64,000 bases of DNA from the NCBI GenBank assembly GCA_021442155.1, contig CM038221.1, forward strand, positions 23,621,906 through 23,685,905, written 5' to 3'. Source of the DNA: Cymbidium sinense. Taxonomy: Eukaryota; Streptophyta; Magnoliopsida; Asparagales; Orchidaceae. Below are positions 39,244 to 51,200 of this stretch, in pieces. The position numbers were made by a program, and so were the translations under genes. The stretch's first letter is position 1. Every line of letters begins with the position of its first letter. The notes below the pieces were generated by a model. That model ran no database searches, was not told where the DNA came from, and saw nothing but the letters and a program-made list of their open reading frames with translations.

Positions 39244-42200
39244 CCAATCAAAGAGATAGAAATAAAGATTTAACTTTAGTAAAAAGATAGAAGTTAAAAG
39301 GTGCATTAAAGATAAAGATCATAAAATATTTTTCTTAGAAGAGGATATTAAAATAGTGAATGAGATATTTTGATAGACTTTTTAATGAAAGCTGTGAGAA
39401 TATAATTAACTTTCGTAATCTTAGTACTTTAAATAATAATAAAATTTTTGTTTTTAGCATCGTATTAGTAAAAATTAAGATTTGAGAGACCTTAAAGAAA
39501 ATGATGCCTAAATAAGCAGTAGGACCTAATGATATTCCAATAGAAGTGTGAACATGCTTAGATCAAAATAATTTTAACTTACGAATCTTATTAATATTAT
39601 TTAAAAGACTAAAAATATGTCAGATGGGTGAAAAAAGAGTTTGTTAGTTACTTTTTTTAAGAATAAAGGTGATGCAGAAGAGTGTTTATAGAGAAATTAA
39701 GTTAATCTGTCATATATTAAAATTATGGCAGAAAGTAATTGAGCATAGATTACAATGTGATATAAGAGTTTCTCAAAACTAATTTGGATTTATGCAGGAT
39801 AAGTCTACTATAAAAATTATACATTTGTTAAGAGGTTTGAATCGTTTGATAGAGAAGTATAGAGAGACCGAGGATTTACATATCATATTTGTTGATTTAG
39901 AGAAAGCATATAGGGGTGTGCGTTTGGTTGATTTTGATGGATTGGATAATAAATTTTTAAAACCGATTGATTTTGGATTCCTAAAAATATTAAACAAACA
40001 ATTAAATAAAATGAAAACCAAACAAACCGAATAATAATTTGTTCGCTTATTTTGGTTTGGTTTTGATAAACCGTCTTATATTTAAAAATTATTTGATAAT
40101 TATTTATCAGATAAGCAATAAGAAACGACATAAATATAATCAAAATGCAAAGAACTACTACGCGCTAAAAAATATTTAAAATTAATTTTTACTTACCTGA
40201 ATGATGTTTTGAACTTAGAAGTTGATAAAACCATATTATTATATTATAAGATCAAAATATTTTGGAAAATTAAATAATGGTCATCCAAAAAAGCACCTAC
40301 CAAGTATTCAAAAATAAATAAAAATAAATATATAATAGATAAGCCTATTATACATAAATTAATAATATTGTATTACATACAATTGTTTTGATTTATTTGG
40401 TTCCATCTAAAATTTTATTTAACAAACCAATCCAAAAACCAAAAATCAAAGTTTTCATTAATTAAAACCAAAATCCAAATTGCTAAGTTCAAAACTGAAC
40501 CAAATTACTCAAAAACTTTGGTTCAGTTTGATTGTTTGGTTAAAACCAAATAATGCACACCCCTACAAGCATATGATAAAGTTTCAAGAAAAGTGCTCTG
40601 CAGAATTCTAGAAAAGAAGGGAGTTAATATTGTCTATATTCAAGTCATTAAGAATATATATGCTCACTTGTGTTCAAACACAAGAAGTATTGACTAAAAA
40701 ATTTTCTATTTTAGTTGAATTACATCAAAGATTAGCTTTAAGCCCATATCTTTTTGCTTTAATTATATTCTCACTAGAGATTTATAAGAGCATGTACCTT
40801 GGTGTATGCTTTTTGTTGATGATACTCTTCTCATTGATAAGACTAGAGAGGGAGTTCAAAAAAAACTTGAAGTATGGAGGTCAACCTTAGTCTAAAGCTT
40901 TCATTTGAGTAGATGTAAAACTGAAAACATGGAGTATAATTTTTGTTGTTGAAAATTTAGTGGCGGAGTGCTAACAATGGGTGATTAAGGGTCTATTTGG
41001 GGCATCTATAATAGTATGAAAACATAGTGGTGGAGTTAATGTATAAGAAGTTGTTGTCTAAGAAGCTACGGTGTGAGTATTATAAGTTTTTTTATTTAAA
41101 AAAAGTCATATTGTAACTTTCAGATAGCCACTGCACTCTACTAGGTGAATTTTCAAAAAGCAATTTTCCACCACAGATTCTCGAAAATGCACCTAAACTA
41201 TAATTCCTAAACTGCAACTGTGGTACAGTGCAAAAACACACCTCACTGCACTGTCATCCCAAAGACAACCTAAATAATTTAAAAGAGTAAACATTTTAAA
41301 TATCTCAGGTCTATTGTTCAAAGTGATGATGATGTAGATGGCGATGTTATTAGATGGTTGAAGTGAAGGAATGCATCGAGCCTATTGTGTGATAAGAAAG
41401 TACCGCATAAACTCAAGAGAAAATTTTATAATATGATGGTGAAACCTACAATGCTTTATGACACAGAATGTTAGCCAACAAAAGGAAAATATAAAATTAA
41501 GTTGAGTGTTGCAGAGATGAGAATGTTCAGGTGGATGAGTGGTTTTACACTTAGAGATAAAATGAAAAATGAATATATACGTGATAAGGTTGGAGTAGCT
41601 CCAGTGGCAAGTAAGATTAGAGAGAATTGCCTTAGATAGTTTAGTCACATAAAATGTTGGCCGTCCAATGATTGAATTAAAAGAGTAGATGGTATTAGAT
41701 TAAACTTGTGTTAGAAAAGGTAGAGATAGACCTAAAAAGTTTTGGTTATGAAGTATAAAATATGACACTATTTTATTATAAATAAATGAAAATTTGACAC
41801 TTAATAAGACACAATGTAAAAAAAGAATTCATGTAGCTGACCCCAGAGTGGTATAAAAGTTTGTTGTTGTTATTGTTCTTGCTCTATCATTATTAACTTA
41901 AAGTATATGGTTAGAGGAATGATGATGCGCCCAATGAAAATCTCATGGTTTCATCGTCCAGACTGTTATGGTCTATAATTTACTTATCAAAGGAGGTAGT
42001 CAACCCAACCTAACCGAAAGATACCTATCGGTGGTCATGGATTGCTTCGCCAAAGAGAACCTTATACACATGAGTTTAAGTTTGACTAAGAAGATAACTT
42101 TAAGTCCATCTTAGCTAACAAAGGGCTTTATGTCTTATCAAATACACACTATATTTTATAATTCAAGGAGCAAAACTATTGGAGAATATATGGGCTATAG

Positions 42201-45200
42201 TCATGACCATAATCGGCACTAACCAGTGACTTAAAAGGGTGGTCCACATTGACATTTAGTTGGGCCATTGAAGATCAAATCACCTGGTCAGAGGATACTA
42301 ATTATAACTATGCTTTATGTGATGTCATTTAAGGCAAAAAATCATTCTACGTAGACATACCACGCCCTTACTAATCGATTATTTAAGAGTAATTTAGTAA
42401 TACATTGGATTTGACATTGGTTCTTTCGTAAACTAAAATTTTCTTAAATTATCACTCCCAACAAAAGATTGCAAATGGGTGGATAAATTTTAGCTTTAAA
42501 TTTTAGATGATAAATTTCATTCGAGTGATTTTCATAATTTAAATTTTTTTTTAATATCTCAAAATTTAATAGAATTTGAATTTTATGTGATTTGACATTA
42601 TGATTTTAAAATATTTGATGATAATAACCTCTTCAATTAAAGTTTTCAACCAATACGATCATCACTAAGGTATTTAGATCATGTCAAATCTGCTCGTTTG
42701 CAAGCAAAGGGTCTAATATAGGTCACATTATGATTTAAAATTTACTTAAAGATTAACTACCTCACAGATCTTGTGAACTCTAATTTGAGTGTAGAGGATC
42801 AAATCTAGGATTTGTATTTTAGATGATCTAATATTAGCACTTCAAAAAAATTTTAATATAATAATTTTTCTAATTAAAATATACAGTCAACATGGTCATT
42901 ATCGAGGTTAGTCAAAAATAGTCATCCAACTATTACATGACGAAATTATCTTATAAAATATTCTTTCAAAGAGAATATTATGACAATATTAATAAGTTTA
43001 TCCCTCAATTATATAACGGAATTAGCTTCTGAAATATTCTCTTAAAAAGAGAATATTATGATAATATCAATAAGCTTATCCCTTAATTATATGATGGAAT
43101 TAGCTTGTCAATTTTTTTTAAGAGAGAATGTGATGACAATATCAATAGATTTTATTAACTTGAGCCCAATTTGAAGACCTAACTAGGACACTAGAATACT
43201 ATGACAAATCAACTATGCTCGGTTAGCATCAGGTTTGATGATGAGGTAAGAGCAGTTTTACTCTTATCTTCTTTGCCTGACAGTTGGGATAGACTAGTCG
43301 CAGTGATGAGCAACTCTTAAGGTAACATAAAGTTGAACTTTAATGATGTTGTCAGATTTGTGCTGAATGAGGAGGTCCGGAAGAAAGAAAGAGGGGAGAC
43401 TTCAAATGCCGCATTGAATGTTGAAAGGCAAAGGAAAGAATTCAAACAGGAACTCAAGCAGGAGCCAGTCCAAGTAAAGAAGGGAAAAATCTAAAGCTAC
43501 AAGAAAAAAAAGACAATGTGAAGTACTGGAATTGCATGAAGAAATGACACTTCAAAAATAACTACAAGGCTCCTAAGAAAATCAAGTGGTGGAGAACAAA
43601 ATAGGGGTCAGTCTGCAAATATCTCCAAAGAAGAAACTCAAGGGGACTTCCTAATCTTATCCTTGGATAGTACTGAGTCATGGATTGTTGACTCAAGTGC
43701 CTCTTTTCATGCAAGTCTCGACAAAGAGGTATTCAAAAATTACACCAAAGGAGATTTAGGAAAGGTGTACCTAAGCGACAACAAAGCCCGTAGCATCATA
43801 AGCAAAGGTGATGTGGACATCAAGTTACCAAATGAATTTGAAGGATGTCAGGCACGTTCCCTGCTTGAAGAGAAATCTGATTTCAGTGAGCCTGTTAGCA
43901 CAATCAAGGTATGTGACTACTTTCACAGGGAGTTCGTTGAAGGTGACTAAGGGTATTTTGGTGAGGGCTCGTGGCAACATTAAAGGGACGTTTTATCTGA
44001 TCAATCAAGTGTTATAGTTCATAGAAGTTGTTCAGGCTTATGGCACAAAAAGCTTGGCTATATGAGCGAGAAAGTATGAAATCTTTACTTTTTAAGAACA
44101 AACCTCTTGATTTAAAATTTATAGATTTAGATTTTTGTGAAGATTGTGTGTATGGCAAGCAAAAGAGTGAGCTTTTCAAAAAATGGTGTAAGGGTTAAGC
44201 CAAAAAAAGTAGAGTTAATACACATAGATGTATGGGGTCCCACTCCAGTTCAATCAATTGGCCAATCGTCATATTTTGTTACTTTCATTGACGATCATAC
44301 CAGGAAGGTTTAGATATACTTCTTGAAGTACAAGTCGGATGTGTTCAAGAAGTTGAAAGTTCTGATAGAGAACGAGACAGGGCGGAAGATAGAGTGACTC
44401 AGACTAAATAATGGTGGTGAGTACCATAGGAGATTCAGGGATTATATGCATCAAATGGTATCAGGTGAGAGTTCACTGTACCTGGAATGTCATGTGAGCG
44501 GTGTGGTTGAACGCATGAATAGAACCATCACGAAGCATACTCGGAGTACGAGGTTGCATGTCAGATTGCCTAAACAATTTTGGGCTGAAGCAGTTAATAC
44601 TGTTGTTTATCTGATCAACAGGAGCCCTTTAGTACCATTAAATGAAAGTCTATCAGAAAAAACTTAAGAGTAGCAAAAGAATATCTCTATCTCACTTAAA
44701 AGTATTCGATTATTAATCATATATTCACATCAATGCGGGATCAAGGAGTAAGTTAGATCCAAAATCTTTGAAGTGTACATTCATTGAATACAGATCTAAT
44801 GAATTTGGATACAAATTATGGGATTATCTTAATCAGAAGTTCATCAGGAGCGAGGATGTCATATTCAATGAGAGGGTGATGTATAAAGATAGAAACAAGA
44901 CTTAGGATGATTCTTCGATTACTTTACAAGAATCATTCAAATACTTTGAGATAGAAGGTGGAGGAGTACAGGAGGAGAGTCATAATCAATGTGAAGAAGC
45001 ATAGGATGTACCTTAAACACCCTTCGTTGAAGTTAGGAGATCCAGCAAAACCTCTCGACCGACACAGTACTCTCCTTTCTTGTACTATTTATTACTGACA
45101 GATGATGGTGAACCATAGTGCTATGAAGAAGTCATTCAAGTAGAAGACTCAAAAGAATTGAAGCGTGTCGTGGATGACGAGATGGAGTCACTCATATCAA

Positions 45201-48200
45201 ATTAGATGTGAGATTGTTGTCGGATGGAAAGAAAGCACTACATAACAAGTGGGTTTATAAGCTAAAGGAGGAACCCAATGGTAGCAAGCGCTATAAGATA
45301 AGACTTGTAAAAGGGTTCCAACGGAAGAAAGGAATTGGCTACACAGATATCTTCTCTCCTGTAGTCAAGATGATGACCATCAAGGTAATGTTGATCCTAA
45401 TAATAGTGGAGAATCTATACCTGAAGTAGATGAATGTAAAGACAGCTTTCTTACATGAGGATTTAGAAGAGTGGTATATGGAGCAACCACAGAGCTATTT
45501 GATTACAGGACAGGAAGTCATGGTATGCAAACTCAAGAAGAGCTTGTATGACTTGAAGCAAACACTTAGACAGTAGTACAAAAGATGTGATAAGTTCATA
45601 TCAAATAATGGGTATACAATGTGTCAGGCCGATCACTGCTGATATGTTAAAAGATATGATGACTGCTAAATATCAGATATGGAAAAGATTAAGAGCCTAA
45701 AAGAGCAGCTCTTAAAAGAGTTTGATATGAAGGACTTAGGTCTAGCGAAAAAGATTCTAGGAATGAGAATTAATAGGGATAGGAGTACAGGCAAGCTGAA
45801 ATTATTTTGTGCAGTCTGTTAAGAAGGTTATGCAGAGATTCAACATGAATAAGACAAAGACAGTAAGCACTCCGTTGGCTAGTCATTTCAAACTATCCAA
45901 GGAACAATCACCGAAGACTGAAGAGGAGTAAGAGCGCATGAGGAGAACTCCATTTGTTTTAGTAGTTGGGAGTCTAATGTATGCCATGATATGTATCAAA
46001 TCGGATATTGCACATGCAGTGGGAGTGGTCAATACGTACATGAGGAATCCTGGCGAGCATCATTAGGAGGCGGTGAAGTGAGTTCTCGGATACCTAAAGG
46101 GAATGGTCAAGAGGGCCTTATATTTTGGAGGTCTAGGAACTGAACTATAGGGCTTTATAGATTCAAACTTAGCAAAAGATCTGGATGGGAGGAGTACAAC
46201 AGCTATATCTTCACATTATGAAGCACAATAGTGAGTTGGGTTTCCAAGTTGTAGAAGATTGTTGCACTCTCTACCATAGAAGCTGAGTTTGTTGCTATAA
46301 CAAAAGTTAGCAAGAAAATGATTTAGCTGCAAAATTTTTTGACAAAGTTGAGCAAGGGGCAAGGGGCAAGGAAATGACAAGCTTCACAGTAATAGTATGA
46401 GTGTCATTCATCTAGCCAAGAATCACGCATTTCATGCTAGTATAAAGCTCATTCAACTAAGATATCATTTCATACGCACACTTCTAGAAGGATATCTTTG
46501 GAGAAGATACGCATGGTTGAGAACCCTGTAGATATATTGACCAAAGTAGTAACTCAAAAGAAACTGAAATTTTTCTTGGCATCAGTTGGAGTTAAGGAAG
46601 ACTAAGGCAGGGGCGAGCCCTACTACAGATTGAATTATAATGGTGATACAAATTTGGAGATGCACAAGTGATTACAATTAATCTCCAAGTGGGAGATTGT
46701 TATATAGTGGAGCCTAATTTTATCTCTAGGAGGCAGTATTCGGCACTAAAAAAGCAGCGTATCGACGCTAGAACAAGAGATTTTAGCTTCAGAATCAAAG
46801 AAGTCAGCATCTCAGAACCGAGAGAGCAGTGTTACGACATTTTAGGTAGCACTGAGATCAGGGCACCCAAAGGCAGAAATGGTAGAGGCTAACACCTCGG
46901 AGGCTAACACCTCGGCACTGCAAAGCAACTTCGCGGCGCTCGAACCCATGCAGAAAAGCTTAGAAGGCAGCGGCACTAGCACCTAGCACCAAGGTCACGG
47001 CGCCGCGACACTACAAATTGAGAGACTTCATATTTAAGCATTCTTTCTGCAGGTTTTAAAACTATCATTTTCTCTTATTGTGTGAGAGTGAAGTGTGTGC
47101 CCTAAAGTAACTAAAGTGTGGAGAGATCTCAAATAAATGTAATATGTATTATTCTCCAAACTTTTTTTTTTCATAGTGGATTTCTTAGTTGTGTGGCTCC
47201 ATGATTTTTTTCTATTTTCGAGTTTTTCCACGTTAAATCTGATGTCTTCTATGTAAATATTTTACTTTAGCTTTTTATTTGTTCTGTGTAAAGCTCTGGA
47301 ACATTCAAACTTGGTTTTCCATGCATGTTTTATGATCTACCTTCTTCCCCGACCGGGTGTGGATGGCAATATTACAAAAGTTGGTTGTTGACATCACATG
47401 AGTTGTTGCTTAACATTCCCTCAAAACATGACAATCTCATAGGAGAATGTTACCTTGGAGTAGAGCAGTTGGTGATGGCTATTTGACAGTAATTTGGTGA
47501 AGAGGTCATCGATTTGATCCTATGAAGCAATATGTTGAATCTGAATTTATTTGTTTTGTATGAATTCTTGAATGTAATGACAATCAAATTTTGATTTGTT
47601 TGGTGTGAGCATGGAATTCTGAGTTATTTACTATGGTAATAATAGAAGAATTGACACAGAATAATGTGGTTGGTGATTGGATTGGTATGTGAAAGTCATA
47701 CAGTAGATGTCTGAGCCAATTGTTCGTAGTGGTTGTTGTGGCTAGAGCTATGTATTCTAATTAAGCATAAGATTGAGCTATAGTGATTTGTTCCTTAACT
47801 GAGCATGAAACAAAAGTTTTGTCGAGGAAGATGTAGTGATCAGATGTTGATTTTTTATCAAGAGGATCTCTAGCCTAATCAAAATCTACATATGCTGTTA
47901 GTTGTAGACCAATGGAGTAGATTGGTAGACCAAGATGTCGGGTTCTCTGAATATAGTGAAGTAGTCTACTGAGGTATTGATGATGATGTTGCAAGGGTTG
48001 ATGCATAAATTGGTAGGTGTAATTGACAGCAAATTGGATGTCAAGACTAGTTGAGGTGAGATATTGCAAGGAGCCAACAATACGTCAATATCGAGGTGGT
48101 TCAGAAAAGGGTTGATCGTTGCCATTGGCATGTGTCCTTTTGAGAGAGTATAGTGTGGAGATGAGCTTGCAGGTTGACATTCCTATTTGGTGTAGGATTT

Positions 48201-51200
48201 TTTTGGCATGGGAGGATTGTATAAGATGAAGACCATAGAATGTTTTAGTTGCGGTAATGCCAAGAAAGTGAGAGAGTGAACCTAAATTTTTCATTTTGAA
48301 TAATTGAGTTGTGTTAGAGTGTGATTGAGGAGAGTAGTGTCATTGTTGGTGAAAAGGATATCATCCACAGATAAGAAGATATTGATGATTGTGCTTTTTA
48401 TGCAAGCAAAATAAAGATGGATCAATTGAGCTAGGTTGGAAACCAAGTGTCTCATTTATAATAGTTTTGAGAGATGACCATGAAGGAAAGTATTAGAAAT
48501 GTCCAGTTGAAGAATTTTCCAATGGTGGTTGAGTGCAACTGTAAGTAAGACTCGAATGTTAAAATTTTTTATAACGGGGCTAAAAGTCTCGGTGTAGAAA
48601 ATATCATGTTGTTGACTAAATACTTGAGCCACTAATCGAGCTTCGTAGCGAGCCTCGACATTCAGATTGGTTTTGTATGTTCATTTGCACTCAAGAACAT
48701 TTTGAGTATGAGGAACGAGAACCCATGTACCTTGTGATTGAAGTGCCGGAAATTTCTCATACATTGCTTGGTTCTAGTGAGGAGTTATAACAGCCATGGA
48801 CAAAGTAGAATCTTTGTGGATTTGATCAGTGAGGTCTAAAATTTGATGTGGCCTGAGATGAGCTATGTTGAGTCGAGTTTGTATGGAGTAATGGGGTGGT
48901 GGGGTGGTGGTGAAAGTGGAGGAAGTAGGTTATGATGGGAAGTAGGCTCCTGAGAGGTGAAGGGTTGTCATGTGCTTGAAGTATGATGGTTAGAGGGGGC
49001 ACGAGCTCTCGAATGTTGCTTGATGGGACGGGTTGGTGGGATGGAAGAGATGGAGGGACTAGGAGTGGTAGAGATTAAGTTGAGGATTGTGATGAAGTTT
49101 AAAAGAGTTATTTGAAAGAAAAAACAGTTTCATTAAAGATAATATGATGAGAGATGCAGGTTTTGATTGGTCTTTGGGTCTAAGCATTTATAGCATTTTT
49201 GAGTGGAGGCATGGCCAATGAAGATGCAAGGTTTAGAGAATGGAAAGAGTTTGTTTTGTTTAAGGTGAAGTCTATGTCAGGGAAAGCAGATAGCCAAATA
49301 TTTTTTAGGTTATTATAGGATGGAGTCTTGTTGTAGAGAAGTTGCCAAGGAGATATGTGCTTAGTGTTAGGGGAGGGTAGTCCGTTGATGAGGTAGCCGG
49401 CTGCTAAGAGTGTTTCAGTCCAAAGATAAGGTGGTGGCGAGGCTTCAAGTAGAAGAGTTTGTGTGGTCTCACGGACATGATGGTGTTTCCTTTCATCTAT
49501 GTCGTTTTGCTGTGGAATATGAAAGCAGGTGTATTCACGAATAATACCCCATTGTTTGAGGAGAGTTTGAAGTTATTGATTTAGACATTCACCACCTCCA
49601 TCAATTCTAAGAGTTTTAATGGTTTGATTAAATTGTTTATCAGCAAGAGCTTTGAATTCGATGAACTTTTTTGTTATTTCTATGTTATTGTGGAGTAAAT
49701 AAATCCAGAAAAAACAGAACAAATCATCATTAAAAAATACATAATATTTGTATGATTGCAATAATAAAGTAGGGAAGGTCCAAATAAATCTGAGTGAATA
49801 ATATGTAGAAGTTTTAAGACATGTGTGAAGGAAGAGTTAAACTGTAGTTTGTGAGCTTTTGTTAGGCAGCATGAAGTACATTGTAGTGGCTTGGATTGAA
49901 CACTAATATAGAAAAAGTCTTTCATCAGTGTTGCTTGAATTTTTGTATTGGGATGGCCAAGATATCGATGCCAGAGATTGAAGACTTGTTGAATGGTGAC
50001 TATAACTAACGACTTGGACAAGTGGCATTAACAGCCTAGTGGGAAGGTTCGAACCTTAGCCCAAAAAATAATTACATAAAACTAGTAATTCCAACCTTTC
50101 TATGGAAAAAAAATGAGGAAAAATAAATAGAGAGCCACACAACTAGCTTGATGACAATGTTCTTTTTTTTCCTTCTCAAATAATGTGACATCAAGTGCTT
50201 CCTCAATGCCATCTTTGAAGCAAAACAAAACGGATAAATAAAGGCAAGCAAGATTGTTAAAAAATTTGAAGGTACACCATCAATAATTTGCATGTGAATG
50301 AGTCTCAGCAAGACATACCGGCAAGCTGTTAAGACCAACCAACGCTGCAGAGACATGATATGTGCATGTTAAAATATTCTCCAGTGTTGCCGGAACATCC
50401 ATACTCCAACTAAAGTACACCCAGCGAGGCTGATAAGCAGACAACCTCATGGAATTGGCCAATATGAGCTTGTCACCGACATATACAAAGGTTCCAATAC
50501 CACAAGGATAAGATCCATAAACAAAATTGGAATCAACCAAGGATGTATTTGTTCTTCGCTGGAAGCAATCTGATGAGTAAGGTTTTGCATATGAAATTTC
50601 TAACCATGATATTCCTGGGCTCAATAGAGGTATCATACAGTATTCATTCTGTCACATTCAATTACATAAGTTCAGTTTGATTTTATTAATCACATTATTG
50701 AAGAATTATTCTAAATAAACAAGGACGATTTCCAACAACTTTAGCTTCAATGTGAACAAAAGAGTCCCCATTACAGAGACCATTATATTGTCAAAATAGG
50801 ATCGATGGAAAATTTTGGGTGACAATGCTAAAGAGCTCTTATAGTCTAAATTATATTCACTCTGCCAGAGAATCAACAATGACTAATCTAACAAATGGTT
50901 TGACATCTTCAAAACTATTAATGTCAAAAGTTTTATCACAAGATGAAATGGCAACCTACATATATGAATTTTTCATGAGCGTTCATTAGTATAAATGAAA
51001 TAATTTATACCTTTGAACATGAGCAACGCTTTCTGAGAGATCCAGTGCCTCCCCATCCTTCTCCACATTTGCTAAGTTTAGCAACTTGTTCAGGGCTTAA
51101 GCAGTGTTTATTTTCTTTATTGTGGCCACCAAGATGCTTATTACTAATCTCAAAAGAAGAGCTAGAATTAAGACATGGCAAACCAATAAAAACTGCATGG

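Larger units (their letters stand above)
38800..41880 (+). mobile_element. 5'-truncated RTE-type LINE (copy A)
   Basis: This is a degenerate reverse transcriptase copy in shifting frames. 39240-39600 matches 54340-54660 of copy B in order. RT fragments include 'DLEKAY' (39895 and, after the nested insertion, resuming at 40570), 'VQTQ' and '[15 protein letters not shown]' (about 40670-40760), and a displaced 'LLMILFSLI' where the active site should be. Further on are '[18 protein letters not shown]' (about 41515-41575) and a 'WFGHIK'-like relic. The 3' end at about 41855-41880 is a (TTG)n-like tail, as in RTE-clade LINEs. No endonuclease domain was recognised, so it is 5' truncated or too decayed. 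It is interrupted by a hAT-like element and a Tourist-like MITE. Confidence 0.8.
38270..50318 (-). other. 12.05-kb transposon-filled intron of the site-2 protease gene
   Basis: The donor gtatgt at 50318 follows 'NSLP' and the acceptor 'ctaaacag' ends at 38270 before 'VYFLDGE'; both keep phase 0. The intron contains a LINE (about 38800-41880) with two nested MITEs, a plus-strand Ty1-copia wreck (43190 to about 47340) and a minus-strand Ty1-copia wreck (about 47370-50030). Reading through the donor gives a premature stop about 13 codons later and would remove the catalytic Asp. Confidence 0.85.

Noticed and set aside
39792..40034. 80-codon frames on both strands starting with LINE RT sequence
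   Set aside because: They are chimeras between LINE sequence and the nested hAT-like insertion beginning at 39912.
42946..43165. Short regular repeats considered as a CRISPR array
   Set aside because: The repeats are contiguous with no unique spacers, and the DNA is plant nuclear.
50035..50070. tRNA-like B-box 'ggttcgaacc' as a tRNA gene
   Set aside because: No cloverleaf or acceptor stem could be drawn around it; at most it is a trace of a tRNA-derived element.
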